This document shows positions 41,126 to 48,653 of a stretch of 64,000 nucleotides of DNA, piece after piece (position 1 is the first letter of the stretch; every line of letters starts with the position of its first letter). Source of the DNA: Microbacterium proteolyticum (GTDB lineage: Bacteria; Actinomycetota; Actinomycetes; Actinomycetales; Microbacteriaceae); NCBI RefSeq assembly GCF_030818075.1, contig NZ_JAUSZZ010000001.1, forward strand, positions 3,348,001-3,412,000, written 5' to 3'. Below the pieces are notes generated by a model. The model did not search any database and had not been told where the DNA came from. It saw only the letters and a list, made by a program, of their open reading frames with translations. A program made the position numbers and the translations under genes.

Positions 41126-41679
41126 GGAGAATCGACCGCCGGCAGCTCGACCGCGACGCCGTCGACGGCATCGCTCATCCGGTGCAGGAACGCCACCACG
41201 GCCGCCGACTCCTCCGGCGTCATGTCGATGACGGCGGCGAGCATGCGATCGTGCATGTTGCCGAGCGTCTGACGGACTTCGGCGTCGGCCTTGGGCGTGA
41301 CCTGGATGAAGATGCTGCGCCGGTCGTCGGGATTGGCGGCCCGGGTGACGTGACCGGAGCGTTCCAGGCGGTCGAGGATGGCCGTCGTCGACGCCGTGGA
41401 CAGACCGAGGTACTTGGTGAGCTCGCCCGGACGCACGCCACGAGAGGGAGTGCGCAGCAGGTAACGCAGGACGAGGAGTTCGTTCTCGCCCATCGACATC
41501 GAGTCGCGCGTGCGTCGCCGCATCGCGACCTCCGCCGCGCGGTAGATGCGCAAGGCTTCGAGGACGGCCTTGCTGCGCTGTCGCCGGTCCGCCGGTTCGT
41601 CGCCGTACCAGTACGTGACGTCCGCCACGGGCGATGCCCCGCTGGGGCGCGCGCGGGGCGTGCTCTCGACATCCGTCAT
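41122..41679 (-). CDS. MarR-family transcriptional regulator
   Basis: A 185-residue winged-helix regulator. The domain covers about residues 35-165: MGENELLVLRYLLRTPSRGV, GELTKYLGLSTASTTAILDR as the DNA-reading helix, and ANPDDRRSIFIQVTPKADAE as the wing. The first 20 residues are a disordered extension. The ATG at 41679 has GGGAGGAG upstream. It is divergent from the gene at 41794, and an inverted repeat between them is a probable operator for both. Confidence 0.9.
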   Translation of the reverse strand: MTDVESTPRARPSGASPVADVTYWYGDEPADRRQRSKAVLEALRIYRAAEVAMRRRTRDSMSMGENELLVLRYLLRTPSRGVRPGELTKYLGLSTASTTAILDRLERSGHVTRAANPDDRRSIFIQVTPKADAEVRQTLGNMHDRMLAAVIDMTPEESAAVVAFLHRMSDAVDGVAVELPAVDSP

Positions 41680-41705
41680 GACACACTCCTCCCGCTCGTA
41701 GCAGG

Positions 41706-41711
41706 ACTATA
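41706..41711 (-). promoter_or_regulatory. Candidate -10 box of the MarR gene
   Basis: TATAGT on the minus strand lies 26 bases before the MarR ATG, in an AT-rich patch that is unusual for this window. The -35 region would fall in the inverted repeat. Confidence 0.5.
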
Positions 41712-41720
41712 CATCGAAAA

Positions 41721-41742
41721 TAATAGTTAGACGAACTAGTTA
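41721..41742. promoter_or_regulatory. Candidate MarR operator
   Basis: An AT-rich inverted repeat, TAGTT-AGACG-AACTA (41724-41738), extended on both sides (TAATAGTT and AACTAGTTA), sits in the middle of the 114-bp divergent gap, over the likely -35 regions of both genes. Confidence 0.6.
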
Positions 41743-41793
41743 CTAATCGAGTATGTTCTCAGGACAGCTAACGTTCTGGAAGGGAGTGCTCCC

Positions 41794-42177
41794 ATGGGCC
41801 ACCTGTTCTACGGGACCTCGACCGAGTCGATCCAGGTCCCCGACCGCCTCCTGTCGCACATCAAGGTGGTCGCCACCACCAAGCTCCGCCGTGGCGAGAG
41901 CTTCACTCTCAGTTGGGCCCACGTCGACGGCACCCCCGGTCGTTCCACTGTCTGGCTGCAGCCCGCGATCCCGCTGCGCTTCGTCTTCGACTCGGCCGAG
42001 CCCGAGTCACTGAGCTCGACGGCCCTGAAGAACATGGCGGGCATGGCCAACTCCTCGGCCGGTTTGACCGTCGATCTCACGGCCGAGATCCCCGCCGTCG
42101 AACCGGCTCCCCGGGTCGTGGGCACACGTGCCGCCGCTCCGGCGTCCCGTCGCCCGTCTCTTTCCGTGGCGGCCTGA
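41794..42177 (+). CDS. DUF7882-like small protein
   Basis: A 127-residue protein. The first 95 residues (GHLFYGTSTESIQVPDRLL, TTKLRRGESFTLSWAH, STVWLQPAIPLRFVF) match a Microbacteriaceae family that is often mislabelled ATP-dependent DNA ligase; there is no ligase motif here. The last about 25 residues are Ala/Pro-rich. The ATG at 41794 has GGAAGGGAG upstream. It is the first gene of a three-gene run and is divergent from the MarR gene. Confidence 0.85.
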   Translation: MGHLFYGTSTESIQVPDRLLSHIKVVATTKLRRGESFTLSWAHVDGTPGRSTVWLQPAIPLRFVFDSAEPESLSSTALKNMAGMANSSAGLTVDLTAEIPAVEPAPRVVGTRAAAPASRRPSLSVAA

Positions 42178-42178
42178 G

Positions 42179-42517
42179 ATGACCACCGCTCCTTCACAGC
42201 CGGCGTCGCTCGCCCCGGTCCGGGTCCTCTGGGCCAAGGTCGACACCGGATTCTGGGTCGCCCATCGCGGCGGCGAGTACTTCGGCTGCGTCGACGCGGT
42301 GGCAGGCGGATTCGTCGCGCGCGACGCGCACGGCGTACCGATCGGTCGGTACGACTCCCTCGACGCCGCCAAGTCGTCCCTGCGGTCGACCACCCACCCG
42401 GCGAACACGTCGCGGAGGCGCGCGTTGGATCGTGCCGCGCTCGTGGCCGCCACCGCCCTCGGCGGATCGGCCCTCGCGCTCGGTCTGACGGCGGGCGCCC
42501 TCGCGCCTTATCTGTGA
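42179..42517 (+). CDS. Small protein with C-terminal membrane segment
   Basis: A 112-residue protein. The N-terminal part (VRVLWAKVDTGFWVAHRGGE, YFGCVDAVAGGFVARD) looks like a compact beta domain, and the C-terminus has one membrane helix (about residues 87-110). The ATG at 42179 follows the preceding stop by one base. No family is recognised. It probably works with its neighbours in the MarR-controlled run. Confidence 0.7.
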   Translation: MTTAPSQPASLAPVRVLWAKVDTGFWVAHRGGEYFGCVDAVAGGFVARDAHGVPIGRYDSLDAAKSSLRSTTHPANTSRRRALDRAALVAATALGGSALALGLTAGALAPYL

Positions 42518-42615
42518 AGCCGATGGGCGAGGCCGAACTGCGCGACAGCGCGGACGAGTTCGAAGACGCCGCGACCGCGGACTTCGTCGAGCGGTACGGC
42601 GTCGCACCGCTCTGA
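42514..42615 (+). CDS. 33-residue acidic small protein
   Basis: A very short frame whose GTG at 42514 overlaps the stop of the preceding gene (GTGA); an in-frame ATG follows at 42523. It encodes MGEAELRDSADEFEDAATAD and ends ERYGVAPL. Nearly every codon ends in G or C, as in real genes here. It has no hydrophobic part. It ends the small-protein run. Confidence 0.5.
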   Translation: MKPMGEAELRDSADEFEDAATADFVERYGVAPL

Positions 42616-42691
42616 GCGTCGTCCACCCCCTGGACACCGCCGCCTCCGGCGTGAGAACGTCGGCACCTCCACAGCGAAGGGATCGGAACCC

Positions 42692-42856
42692 ATGACGCAC
42701 CACGACGGACGATCGGACCACGATCACGACGACGCCGCACCGGACGATGCCTCGAACGGCGCCGGCAGCGAGTCGCCCGAAGAAGGCGCCGCCGCACAGA
42801 AGGACGCCGACGACGCCGCCACCACCGACGGCTCCCCCGCCGGCGGGATCGGCTGA
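42692..42856 (+). CDS. Small His/Asp-rich acidic protein
   Basis: A 54-residue protein starting MTHHDGRSDHDHDDAAPDD, then Ala/Asp/Glu-rich, ending AGGIG. It is probably disordered. The His-rich start could bind metal, but this is speculation. The ATG at 42692 has GAAGGGA about 12 bases upstream. It converges on the SPL-like gene. Confidence 0.5.
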   Translation: MTHHDGRSDHDHDDAAPDDASNGAGSESPEEGAAAQKDADDAATTDGSPAGGIG

Positions 42857-42917
42857 TCGGTCGCCGAGGGACCGGCGCCCGCGGAACAGCTGCGGTGAGT
42901 CCGCGGGACAGCCGCGG

Positions 42918-43988
42918 TCAGAACGCGTAGCGCACCCGGCAGTAGGGCAGCTTGCGGGCGATCAGCCCGGTGAGCGCCTCGACGGCCTGTGCCTTCAACG
43001 GATGCCGGTAGCGCACGTTCACGGCACCGTTCTGCGACCGTTTGTCCTCCTGCACCGACGGTGTCCACAGCAATTCCTCGCCGCGAGGGTGCCAGCCGAG
43101 GTTCACCTCGTGCAGTCCCTCGTTGTGCGTCAGGAGGATGATCTCGCAGGCGAGCTGCGCCTTGGCCCGCGGATGAAGTGCGGCGTCGAGCTCGTCGAAG
43201 AGTTCCGCCCAGTCCGCCAGCCACGTGGGAGTGAGGATGACGGGCGAGAAGTTGACATGGACCTCGTAGCCCGCGTCGACGAAGTCGTTGATGGCGGCAA
43301 TCCGCTCCGGCATCGGCGAGGTCCGCAGATCGGTGACGCGGGCCGTCCCGGCCGGCATGAGCGAGAACCGGATCCGCGTCCGCCCCGCGGGGTCCCACTC
43401 CAGCAGATCGCGGTTGACGAACTTCGTGGCGAATGACGCCTTCGCCGTCGGCAGCATGCGGAACAGATCGCAGACGTCCCGCACGTTCTCGCTGATCATC
43501 GCGTCGACCGAGCAATCCCCGTTCTCACCGATGTCGTAGACCCAGGCCTCGGGGTCGCATTGGTTCGGCTCCGTCTTGGGGCCGCGCGCCGCGACGTGAC
43601 GAGCGAGATGGCGCGTGATCTGGTCGATGTTCGCGAACACCGTGATGGGGTTGCTGTACCCCTTGCGGCGCGGCACGTAGCAGTATGCGCACGCCATGGC
43701 GCACCCGTTCGACAGCGAGGGGGCGATGAAGTCCGCGGAGCGGCCGTTGACCCGCGTCGCGACGCTCTTCTTGACCCCCAGAACGAGGGCTTCGGTCTTG
43801 ATGCGCACCCACCGCGCGACGTTCGTCTCGTCGCCGTGCACCTCCGGGATCTGCCAGTGCGATGCGATCGGCACGATCTCGGCCGCGGGCCAGCGGGCGA
43901 CGATCTCGCGCCCGCGCTCGAGCGCGAGTGCTGCGTCTTCGGCGTAGATCCGGGTGACGCGCAGCAGGTTCTCTCGTGGGACGGCCAT
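42918..43988 (-). CDS. Spore-photoproduct-lyase-like radical SAM protein
   Basis: A 356-residue radical SAM enzyme with the CxxxCxxC cluster at Cys96, Cys100 and Cys103 (SNGCAMACAYCYVPRRKG), close to the position in Bacillus SplB. It also resembles the Rv2578c group. Later segments SFATKFVNRDLLEWDP and RIRFSLMPAGTARVTDLRTS follow the SPL family order. Direct reversal of UV thymine lesions would be the family function, but actinobacterial members are uncharacterised. It starts nine bases after a Nei-type glycosylase gene, the last of four coupled genes. Confidence 0.85.
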   Translation of the reverse strand: MAVPRENLLRVTRIYAEDAALALERGREIVARWPAAEIVPIASHWQIPEVHGDETNVARWVRIKTEALVLGVKKSVATRVNGRSADFIAPSLSNGCAMACAYCYVPRRKGYSNPITVFANIDQITRHLARHVAARGPKTEPNQCDPEAWVYDIGENGDCSVDAMISENVRDVCDLFRMLPTAKASFATKFVNRDLLEWDPAGRTRIRFSLMPAGTARVTDLRTSPMPERIAAINDFVDAGYEVHVNFSPVILTPTWLADWAELFDELDAALHPRAKAQLACEIILLTHNEGLHEVNLGWHPRGEELLWTPSVQEDKRSQNGAVNVRYRHPLKAQAVEALTGLIARKLPYCRVRYAF

Positions 43989-43997
43989 CGTTCCGTT

Positions 43998-44822
43998 CTA
44001 CTCCGGGGTTCCGACATCGCCCTCGGCGGGCATCGGCTGGCACCGCGGGCACCACCAGGTCCGGCGCTGCTCCGGGTCGTTCGCCACCTCGTCGCGCACC
44101 CGCACCCTCGTGCCGCAACGACGGCACGGCCGGCCCGCGCGTCCGGCCACCCAGTGCGATGCCCCTCTGCGACGGTCGCCCGTCGTCACCTGATACATGC
44201 CCGGCACCGTCGCCGAGACGCGCAGGCATCGCGCGGCGAGCACGACGAGAGCGTCCACATCGGTCGCTCCGATGGGCGCGAAGGGATGGATGCCGCGCAG
44301 GAACGCCACTTCGTTCACCCACAGGTTGCCGAGTCCCGCCATCAGCGTCTGGTCGAGCAGAGCCGCCACGAAAGCGCGCTCGGGTCGAGCGGACAGACGG
44401 CGTACCGCCTCCGCGGCATCCCAGTCCTCGCGCAGCGGGTCGGGTCCGAGGCGTCCGACCACATCGCGCTCCCGCGCGGTGGGCACCAGCTCGACGACGG
44501 GGAGATCGAGACCCCACACCTCACGGCCGTCGCCGAGGCGCAGGCGGACGCGCGCCTTCTCCCGCGCCGCCGACGGCAGGGACCTGCCCGGACGGGTGAT
44601 CGTCCAGCTCCCCTGCATGCGCAGGTGGGTGTGGAGGGTGGAGCCGTCGTCGAAGCGGGTGAGGAGGTGCTTGCCGTGCGTGTCGTAACCGACGATGTCC
44701 CGGCCGGCGAGCGAGCGCCCGGCGGCGTTGCCCGAACGCAGCTCGCCGTCGAGCACGCGGGCACCGCGGGTCGCGGCATCCAGCCGTTGCCGCAGGCGGT
44801 AGACGCTGTCCCCCTCGGGCAC
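43998..44822 (-). CDS. Fpg/Nei-family DNA glycosylase
   Basis: A 274-residue bifunctional glycosylase/AP lyase. The catalytic start is PEGDSVYRL (Pro2, Glu3), the substrate Lys is in YDTHGKHLLTRF, the helix-two-turn-helix has LMAGLGNLWVNEVAF, and the C-terminal zinc finger has CRRCGTRV and WWCPRCQ. It resembles mycobacterial Nei2, which removes oxidised bases. The start is a GTG at 44822, required for Pro2 to be exposed, two bases after the upstream stop. Confidence 0.93.
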   Translation of the reverse strand: MPEGDSVYRLRQRLDAATRGARVLDGELRSGNAAGRSLAGRDIVGYDTHGKHLLTRFDDGSTLHTHLRMQGSWTITRPGRSLPSAAREKARVRLRLGDGREVWGLDLPVVELVPTARERDVVGRLGPDPLREDWDAAEAVRRLSARPERAFVAALLDQTLMAGLGNLWVNEVAFLRGIHPFAPIGATDVDALVVLAARCLRVSATVPGMYQVTTGDRRRGASHWVAGRAGRPCRRCGTRVRVRDEVANDPEQRRTWWCPRCQPMPAEGDVGTPE

Positions 44823-44824
44823 GG

Positions 44825-46306
44825 TCAGGATGCCGCGGTGGCGAGCTGATCCTCGCGCGGCGCCAGGTCGGGGCGCAGACGCGTGCCGAACTCGTGGCGC
44901 AGCGCGCTGAGTGCCGCCTGCCAGCCCGCGAGCCCGTGCACGCCCGGGCCGGGACTCGTCGACGAGGAGCACAGGTACACGCCCTTCACGGGCGTACGCC
45001 ACGGATCGGGGCTGTACACCGGACGACCGAGCAGCTGCGTGAGGGTGGGCGCTCCGGCGGAGATGTCGCCGCCGGGGAAGTTCGGGTTCCACGCCTCGAT
45101 GTCGACCGCCGTGCGGGAGGTCGACGCGAGAACGGTGTCGCGGAATCCGGGCGCGAAGCGCTCGATCTGCGCGACGACGGCTGCTTCGCGGTCCACGGGG
45201 CTGCCCGGGGGGACGTGCGTGTACGCCCACAGGACGTGCTTCCCCTCCGGTGCCCGTGCGGGATCGAAGAGCGTGGGCTGCGCCGCCAGCACGTAGGGCG
45301 CGTCCGGAAGATCCCCGCGGGCGACGGCGTTCTCGGCGGCGGCGATGTCCGCCCTCGCTCCCCCGACGTGCACGGTGCCCGCCCGGGAGACGTCGGCGTT
45401 CGCCCACGGCACGGGGTCCGACAGCGCGAAATCGACCTTGGCGACCCCTCCCCCGTAGCGGAACCGCTCGAGCGCGCGGCCATACGCGGCCGGCATCCGT
45501 GCCCCTGCCAGGCGGATCAACGCGCGCGGGGTGGTGTCGAGCAGCACCGCGCGCGAAGGCGGAAGCTCGTCGAGCGAGGTCACGTCGATGCCCGCGCGGA
45601 GCACGCCCCCGTGGGCGCGGATGTCGGCGATCATCGCGTCGGCGATCGACTGGCTCCCGCCGACCGGGATCGGCCAGCCGCGGCCGTGGCCGTAGGTCGC
45701 CAGCACGAGGCCGGCTCCCCCGGCCGCGAGGCTCGGCTGATGCAGGATCGTGTGGGCGGAGACGCCCGTGATCAGACTCGGCGCGAGATCCTCGCGGAAG
45801 CGGGCGTTCCACCAGGGTCCGCCCTGTTCCAGAGCCCGGATGCCGAAGAAGAACGCCGCGAGAGGGTCGCCCGGCACCCGCAGCAGAGCGTTCCCGGTGA
45901 AGTCGGCCACTCCCCGCAGGTGGTCGACGAGCGGACGCATGAGCCGTGCGTAGGCGGGTCCGTCGACACCCAGGCCCTCGGAGGTCCGGTCCAGGTCGCG
46001 GAAGGCGAGCCCCGCGCGCGCACCGTCGAGCGGATGCGCGTACGACACCTCGGGCACGACGAGCCGAATGCGGCGGTCGAGGCCGAACTCGCGGAAGAAC
46101 CACGACTCGAGGGCGAGCGGGTGCACGGCCGATCCGACATCATGGTGAAAACCGGGGAGGGTGAGCTCCGCCGTCGACGACGCTCCCCCGAACGTCGTCG
46201 AACGCTCGTACACCGCCACCGACAGTCCCGCGCGCGCGAGGGTGACGGCTGCGGCCAGACCGTTGGGACCGGACCCGACGATGACGGCGTCGTAACTCTC
46301 GCTCAT
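44825..46306 (-). CDS. Phytoene-dehydrogenase-like FAD-dependent oxidoreductase
   Basis: A 493-residue flavoprotein. The FAD dinucleotide motif [20 protein letters not shown] is at the N-terminus, followed by [20 protein letters not shown] and a C-terminal [20 protein letters not shown], which is the FAD-binding end of the carotenoid desaturase/retinol saturase superfamily. The substrate is not evident and no carotenoid genes are near. Its ATG overlaps the SRPBCC stop by four bases, and the glycosylase gene begins two bases after its own stop. Confidence 0.9.
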   Translation of the reverse strand: MSESYDAVIVGSGPNGLAAAVTLARAGLSVAVYERSTTFGGASSTAELTLPGFHHDVGSAVHPLALESWFFREFGLDRRIRLVVPEVSYAHPLDGARAGLAFRDLDRTSEGLGVDGPAYARLMRPLVDHLRGVADFTGNALLRVPGDPLAAFFFGIRALEQGGPWWNARFREDLAPSLITGVSAHTILHQPSLAAGGAGLVLATYGHGRGWPIPVGGSQSIADAMIADIRAHGGVLRAGIDVTSLDELPPSRAVLLDTTPRALIRLAGARMPAAYGRALERFRYGGGVAKVDFALSDPVPWANADVSRAGTVHVGGARADIAAAENAVARGDLPDAPYVLAAQPTLFDPARAPEGKHVLWAYTHVPPGSPVDREAAVVAQIERFAPGFRDTVLASTSRTAVDIEAWNPNFPGGDISAGAPTLTQLLGRPVYSPDPWRTPVKGVYLCSSSTSPGPGVHGLAGWQAALSALRHEFGTRLRPDLAPREDQLATAAS

Positions 46307-46806
46307 CGGTCGATCGGCTCCTTCTCGGCGGTCGACTCGTGACCGATGGCGTCGGCACCGCCCGACGTTCCCGGCGCCCCGCCCTCGGCGAGGTAGGCGA
46401 GGCGGTGCAGCGTCTCGGCGTTGCGCCACCGGGTGACGGCATCGAACACCGTATCGGGCAGGATTCTGGTCGGGCCCGTGACCGGCTCCTCCTGGATACG
46501 CACGACGCAGGCGTCACCGCGCGTCTTGACGTCGATGGCCACGCGGGCGACCCCGATCGGCCCGCCGTGAGGTTCGAGCACCGCGCGATACGGCGGGTCC
46601 CACACGCGCATGACGGTCGTGTCGTTCACCAGCACGGGCCAGGAACCGAACGAGTGGTGCAACGTCGCCCCTTCCGCGGGCCACGCCTCGTCGACGTCGC
46701 GCATGCGCGAGGTTCCGACCACCCACAGCGGGTACAGCCACCCGTTCGCGAGCACGCGGAAGACGTCGTCGGGTGTGCAGTGCATCAGTCGGACGTTGCG
46801 GGCCAC
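46303..46806 (-). CDS. SRPBCC-family protein
   Basis: A 167-residue protein with a START/polyketide-cyclase-type helix-grip fold pattern (NVRLMHCTPDDVFRVLANGW, then DVDEAWPAEGATLHHSFGSW). Such proteins bind hydrophobic ligands. The start is a GTG at 46806 with GGAGAT upstream. It is the first gene of a four-gene translationally coupled operon with an FAD oxidoreductase, Nei-type glycosylase and SPL-like protein. Confidence 0.85.
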   Translation of the reverse strand: MARNVRLMHCTPDDVFRVLANGWLYPLWVVGTSRMRDVDEAWPAEGATLHHSFGSWPVLVNDTTVMRVWDPPYRAVLEPHGGPIGVARVAIDVKTRGDACVVRIQEEPVTGPTRILPDTVFDAVTRWRNAETLHRLAYLAEGGAPGTSGGADAIGHESTAEKEPIDR

Positions 46807-46939
46807 GGATCTCCTCCTCGTCGACGCGGAACTCGGATGCCGAGCGCATCGGCACCGGTCCCGCCCACGCTACGGCGCGATCACGGCAGGCGGCGCGGAG
46901 GTTGCGCACCGGGTCGCCGACGGGTAACGCCGGGAGCGC

Positions 46940-48115
46940 TCATGCCCCGGCGGGCAGGACGAACCACGCTCGCGTCCCCCCGGCGGGCGAGGCGTCGAGG
47001 CCGATGGTGCCGCCGTGCGCCTCGACGATGCGTCGGCACGTCGCCAGCCCGATGCCGATGCCCTGCACCTCGGCACCGTGAGCTCGCTGCATGGGCTCGA
47101 ACACCCGCTCGCGCAACGCCGGGTCGACGGGGTCGCCGTTGTCGTCGACGGTGATGCGCCATCCGTCCGGCAGCGTCTCGACGCCCACCCGGATCCGGGG
47201 AGTGCGTTCTGCGGCGAGGGTGAACTTCACGGCATTGGCGATGAGGTTCTGCAGCAGCACACGCAAGAGGGTGTCGTCCCCGCGGACGAAGCTCGACGCG
47301 TCGACCGTGACCTCGGCGCCGGTCTGCACGATCGCGCCGTCGAGATCCTCCAGCACGGCATCCACCGTGTCGGCGATGTCGACCTCGGCGAACCGCGGCC
47401 GCGTTCCTCCCATGCGCGCGAAGTCCAACAGGTCCGTGACCATCGTCGACATGCGCGCGGCGGCGGCTTCGGCACGGGCGAGGGAGCGAGCAGCGCGGGG
47501 CGCCCCGCCCATCTCGGGACTGTCCGCGGCCAGTTCGAGGAAGCCGGCGAGGGCCGTCAGGGGATTTCGCAGATCGTGGCTGACCTGCGTCGCGAAGTTC
47601 TCCAACTGCGCGTTCGATCGCAACAACTCGCGCTGCACGCGCCGCAGCTCCAGCACGTCGATCACCTGGGATGCGAGCAGATCGAGACCTCGCGCCGCGG
47701 CATCCGAGAGCTCACCCACCTCCGTGTCGAAGACGCACAGCGTGCCGATCGCGACCCCCGCCGGCGTGATGAGCGGGCTCGACGCATAGAACCGGGTGCG
47801 CGCGATCTCGCCCGTGACGAAGGGGCTCGTGGCGAAACGGTCGTCGACCCGCGCGTCCGCCACGACGACGCGGCGGGGGTCCGAGATCACCGCCGCGCAC
47901 ATGGAGTCCTGTCGCGCGCACGACGAGGCCAGCACGCCCACCGCGGCCACCTGATGCTGCATGCGGTCGTCGATGATGTTGATCACCGCCGTCGGCACCT
48001 GGCACACGGTGGCGGCGAGTTCGACGAGGCCCTGCAGATCGGGCTCGGACGGTTCGCCGATGAGACGGTACTGCGCGATGGCCTCCCGCCGAGTGACATC
48101 CTGTGCCGTCGACAC
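46940..48115 (-). CDS. GAF-domain sensor histidine kinase
   Basis: A 391-residue soluble kinase. A GAF domain covers about residues 20-165 (SCARQDSMCAAVISDPRRV, GTLCVFDTEVGELSD). Then come the H box QVSHDLRNPLTALAGFLE, the N box LLQNLIANAVKFTL, G1 ITVDDNGDPVDP and G2 GIGIGLATCRRIVEAHGG. There is no membrane segment, so it should sense a cytosolic signal. The GTG at 48115 has GAGGGG six bases upstream. No response regulator is adjacent. Confidence 0.92.
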   Translation of the reverse strand: MSTAQDVTRREAIAQYRLIGEPSEPDLQGLVELAATVCQVPTAVINIIDDRMQHQVAAVGVLASSCARQDSMCAAVISDPRRVVVADARVDDRFATSPFVTGEIARTRFYASSPLITPAGVAIGTLCVFDTEVGELSDAAARGLDLLASQVIDVLELRRVQRELLRSNAQLENFATQVSHDLRNPLTALAGFLELAADSPEMGGAPRAARSLARAEAAAARMSTMVTDLLDFARMGGTRPRFAEVDIADTVDAVLEDLDGAIVQTGAEVTVDASSFVRGDDTLLRVLLQNLIANAVKFTLAAERTPRIRVGVETLPDGWRITVDDNGDPVDPALRERVFEPMQRAHGAEVQGIGIGLATCRRIVEAHGGTIGLDASPAGGTRAWFVLPAGA

Positions 48116-48226
48116 GTCATCCCCTCACGCTCGCCTGCGCCGAGCCTAATCGTCGGGCGGGTACACCGTCACGAACGTATCGGGAAGGGGCTCGCGCCCG
48201 CTGGCCGCATCACGCACAGTCGGGTC

Positions 48227-48577
48227 ATGAGCACCCCGACCCCCTTCCCTCAGACGCCCTCGGATCCCGGCATGCCCGCCCCCGCGGAGCCCACGGTCCC
48301 CCACCCCGCGGAGCCGACCGCGCTGACTCCCGCCGAGCCCACGATCCCGCTGCCGCCCGAGACGCAGCCCGCACCCGCCGCCGGGGGCGCCACGGCGAGT
48401 GCCGGCGCCGGAGGGGACTCCGAGAGCACGCAGCACGCCGACGCGCCGACCGACGATGCGGCCGGCGCGTTCGCGCAAGAGGACGACGGGGCTGTCGGCT
48501 CCGCCGAGATGGATGCCGACAACCCGGTCGAGCAGGCCACGGTCGACGCCGTCGATCCCGGCGGGCGCCCGGACTGA
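48227..48577 (+). CDS. Proline-rich acidic protein of unknown function
   Basis: A 116-residue low-complexity protein: a Pro/Thr/Glu-rich N-terminus with repeated AEPT units (AEPTVPHPAEPTALTPAEPT), then an acidic Ala/Asp-rich C-terminus. It has no hydrophobic core. It resembles other small acidic proteins in the window. A long frame on the opposite strand also exists, but that one has no plausible start. A strong hairpin follows at 48605-48638. Confidence 0.55.
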   Translation: MSTPTPFPQTPSDPGMPAPAEPTVPHPAEPTALTPAEPTIPLPPETQPAPAAGGATASAGAGGDSESTQHADAPTDDAAGAFAQEDDGAVGSAEMDADNPVEQATVDAVDPGGRPD

Positions 48578-48604
48578 CGGACGCGGGGACGAGCCCGAAG
48601 ACCA

Positions 48605-48638
48605 CGAGAGGGCGGAGCCGAACGGCTCCGCCCTCTCG
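48605..48638. terminator. Bidirectional terminator
   Basis: A perfect 15-bp stem with a GAAC tetraloop, with arms CGAGAGGGCGGAGCC and complement, lies between two convergent genes. Confidence 0.8.
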
Positions 48639-48653
48639 ATCGTCACCGGAGGA

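Noticed and set aside
41794..42177. Annotation as ATP-dependent DNA ligase
   Set aside because: Related proteins often carry this label, but there is no KxDG nucleotidyltransferase motif and the protein has only 127 residues.
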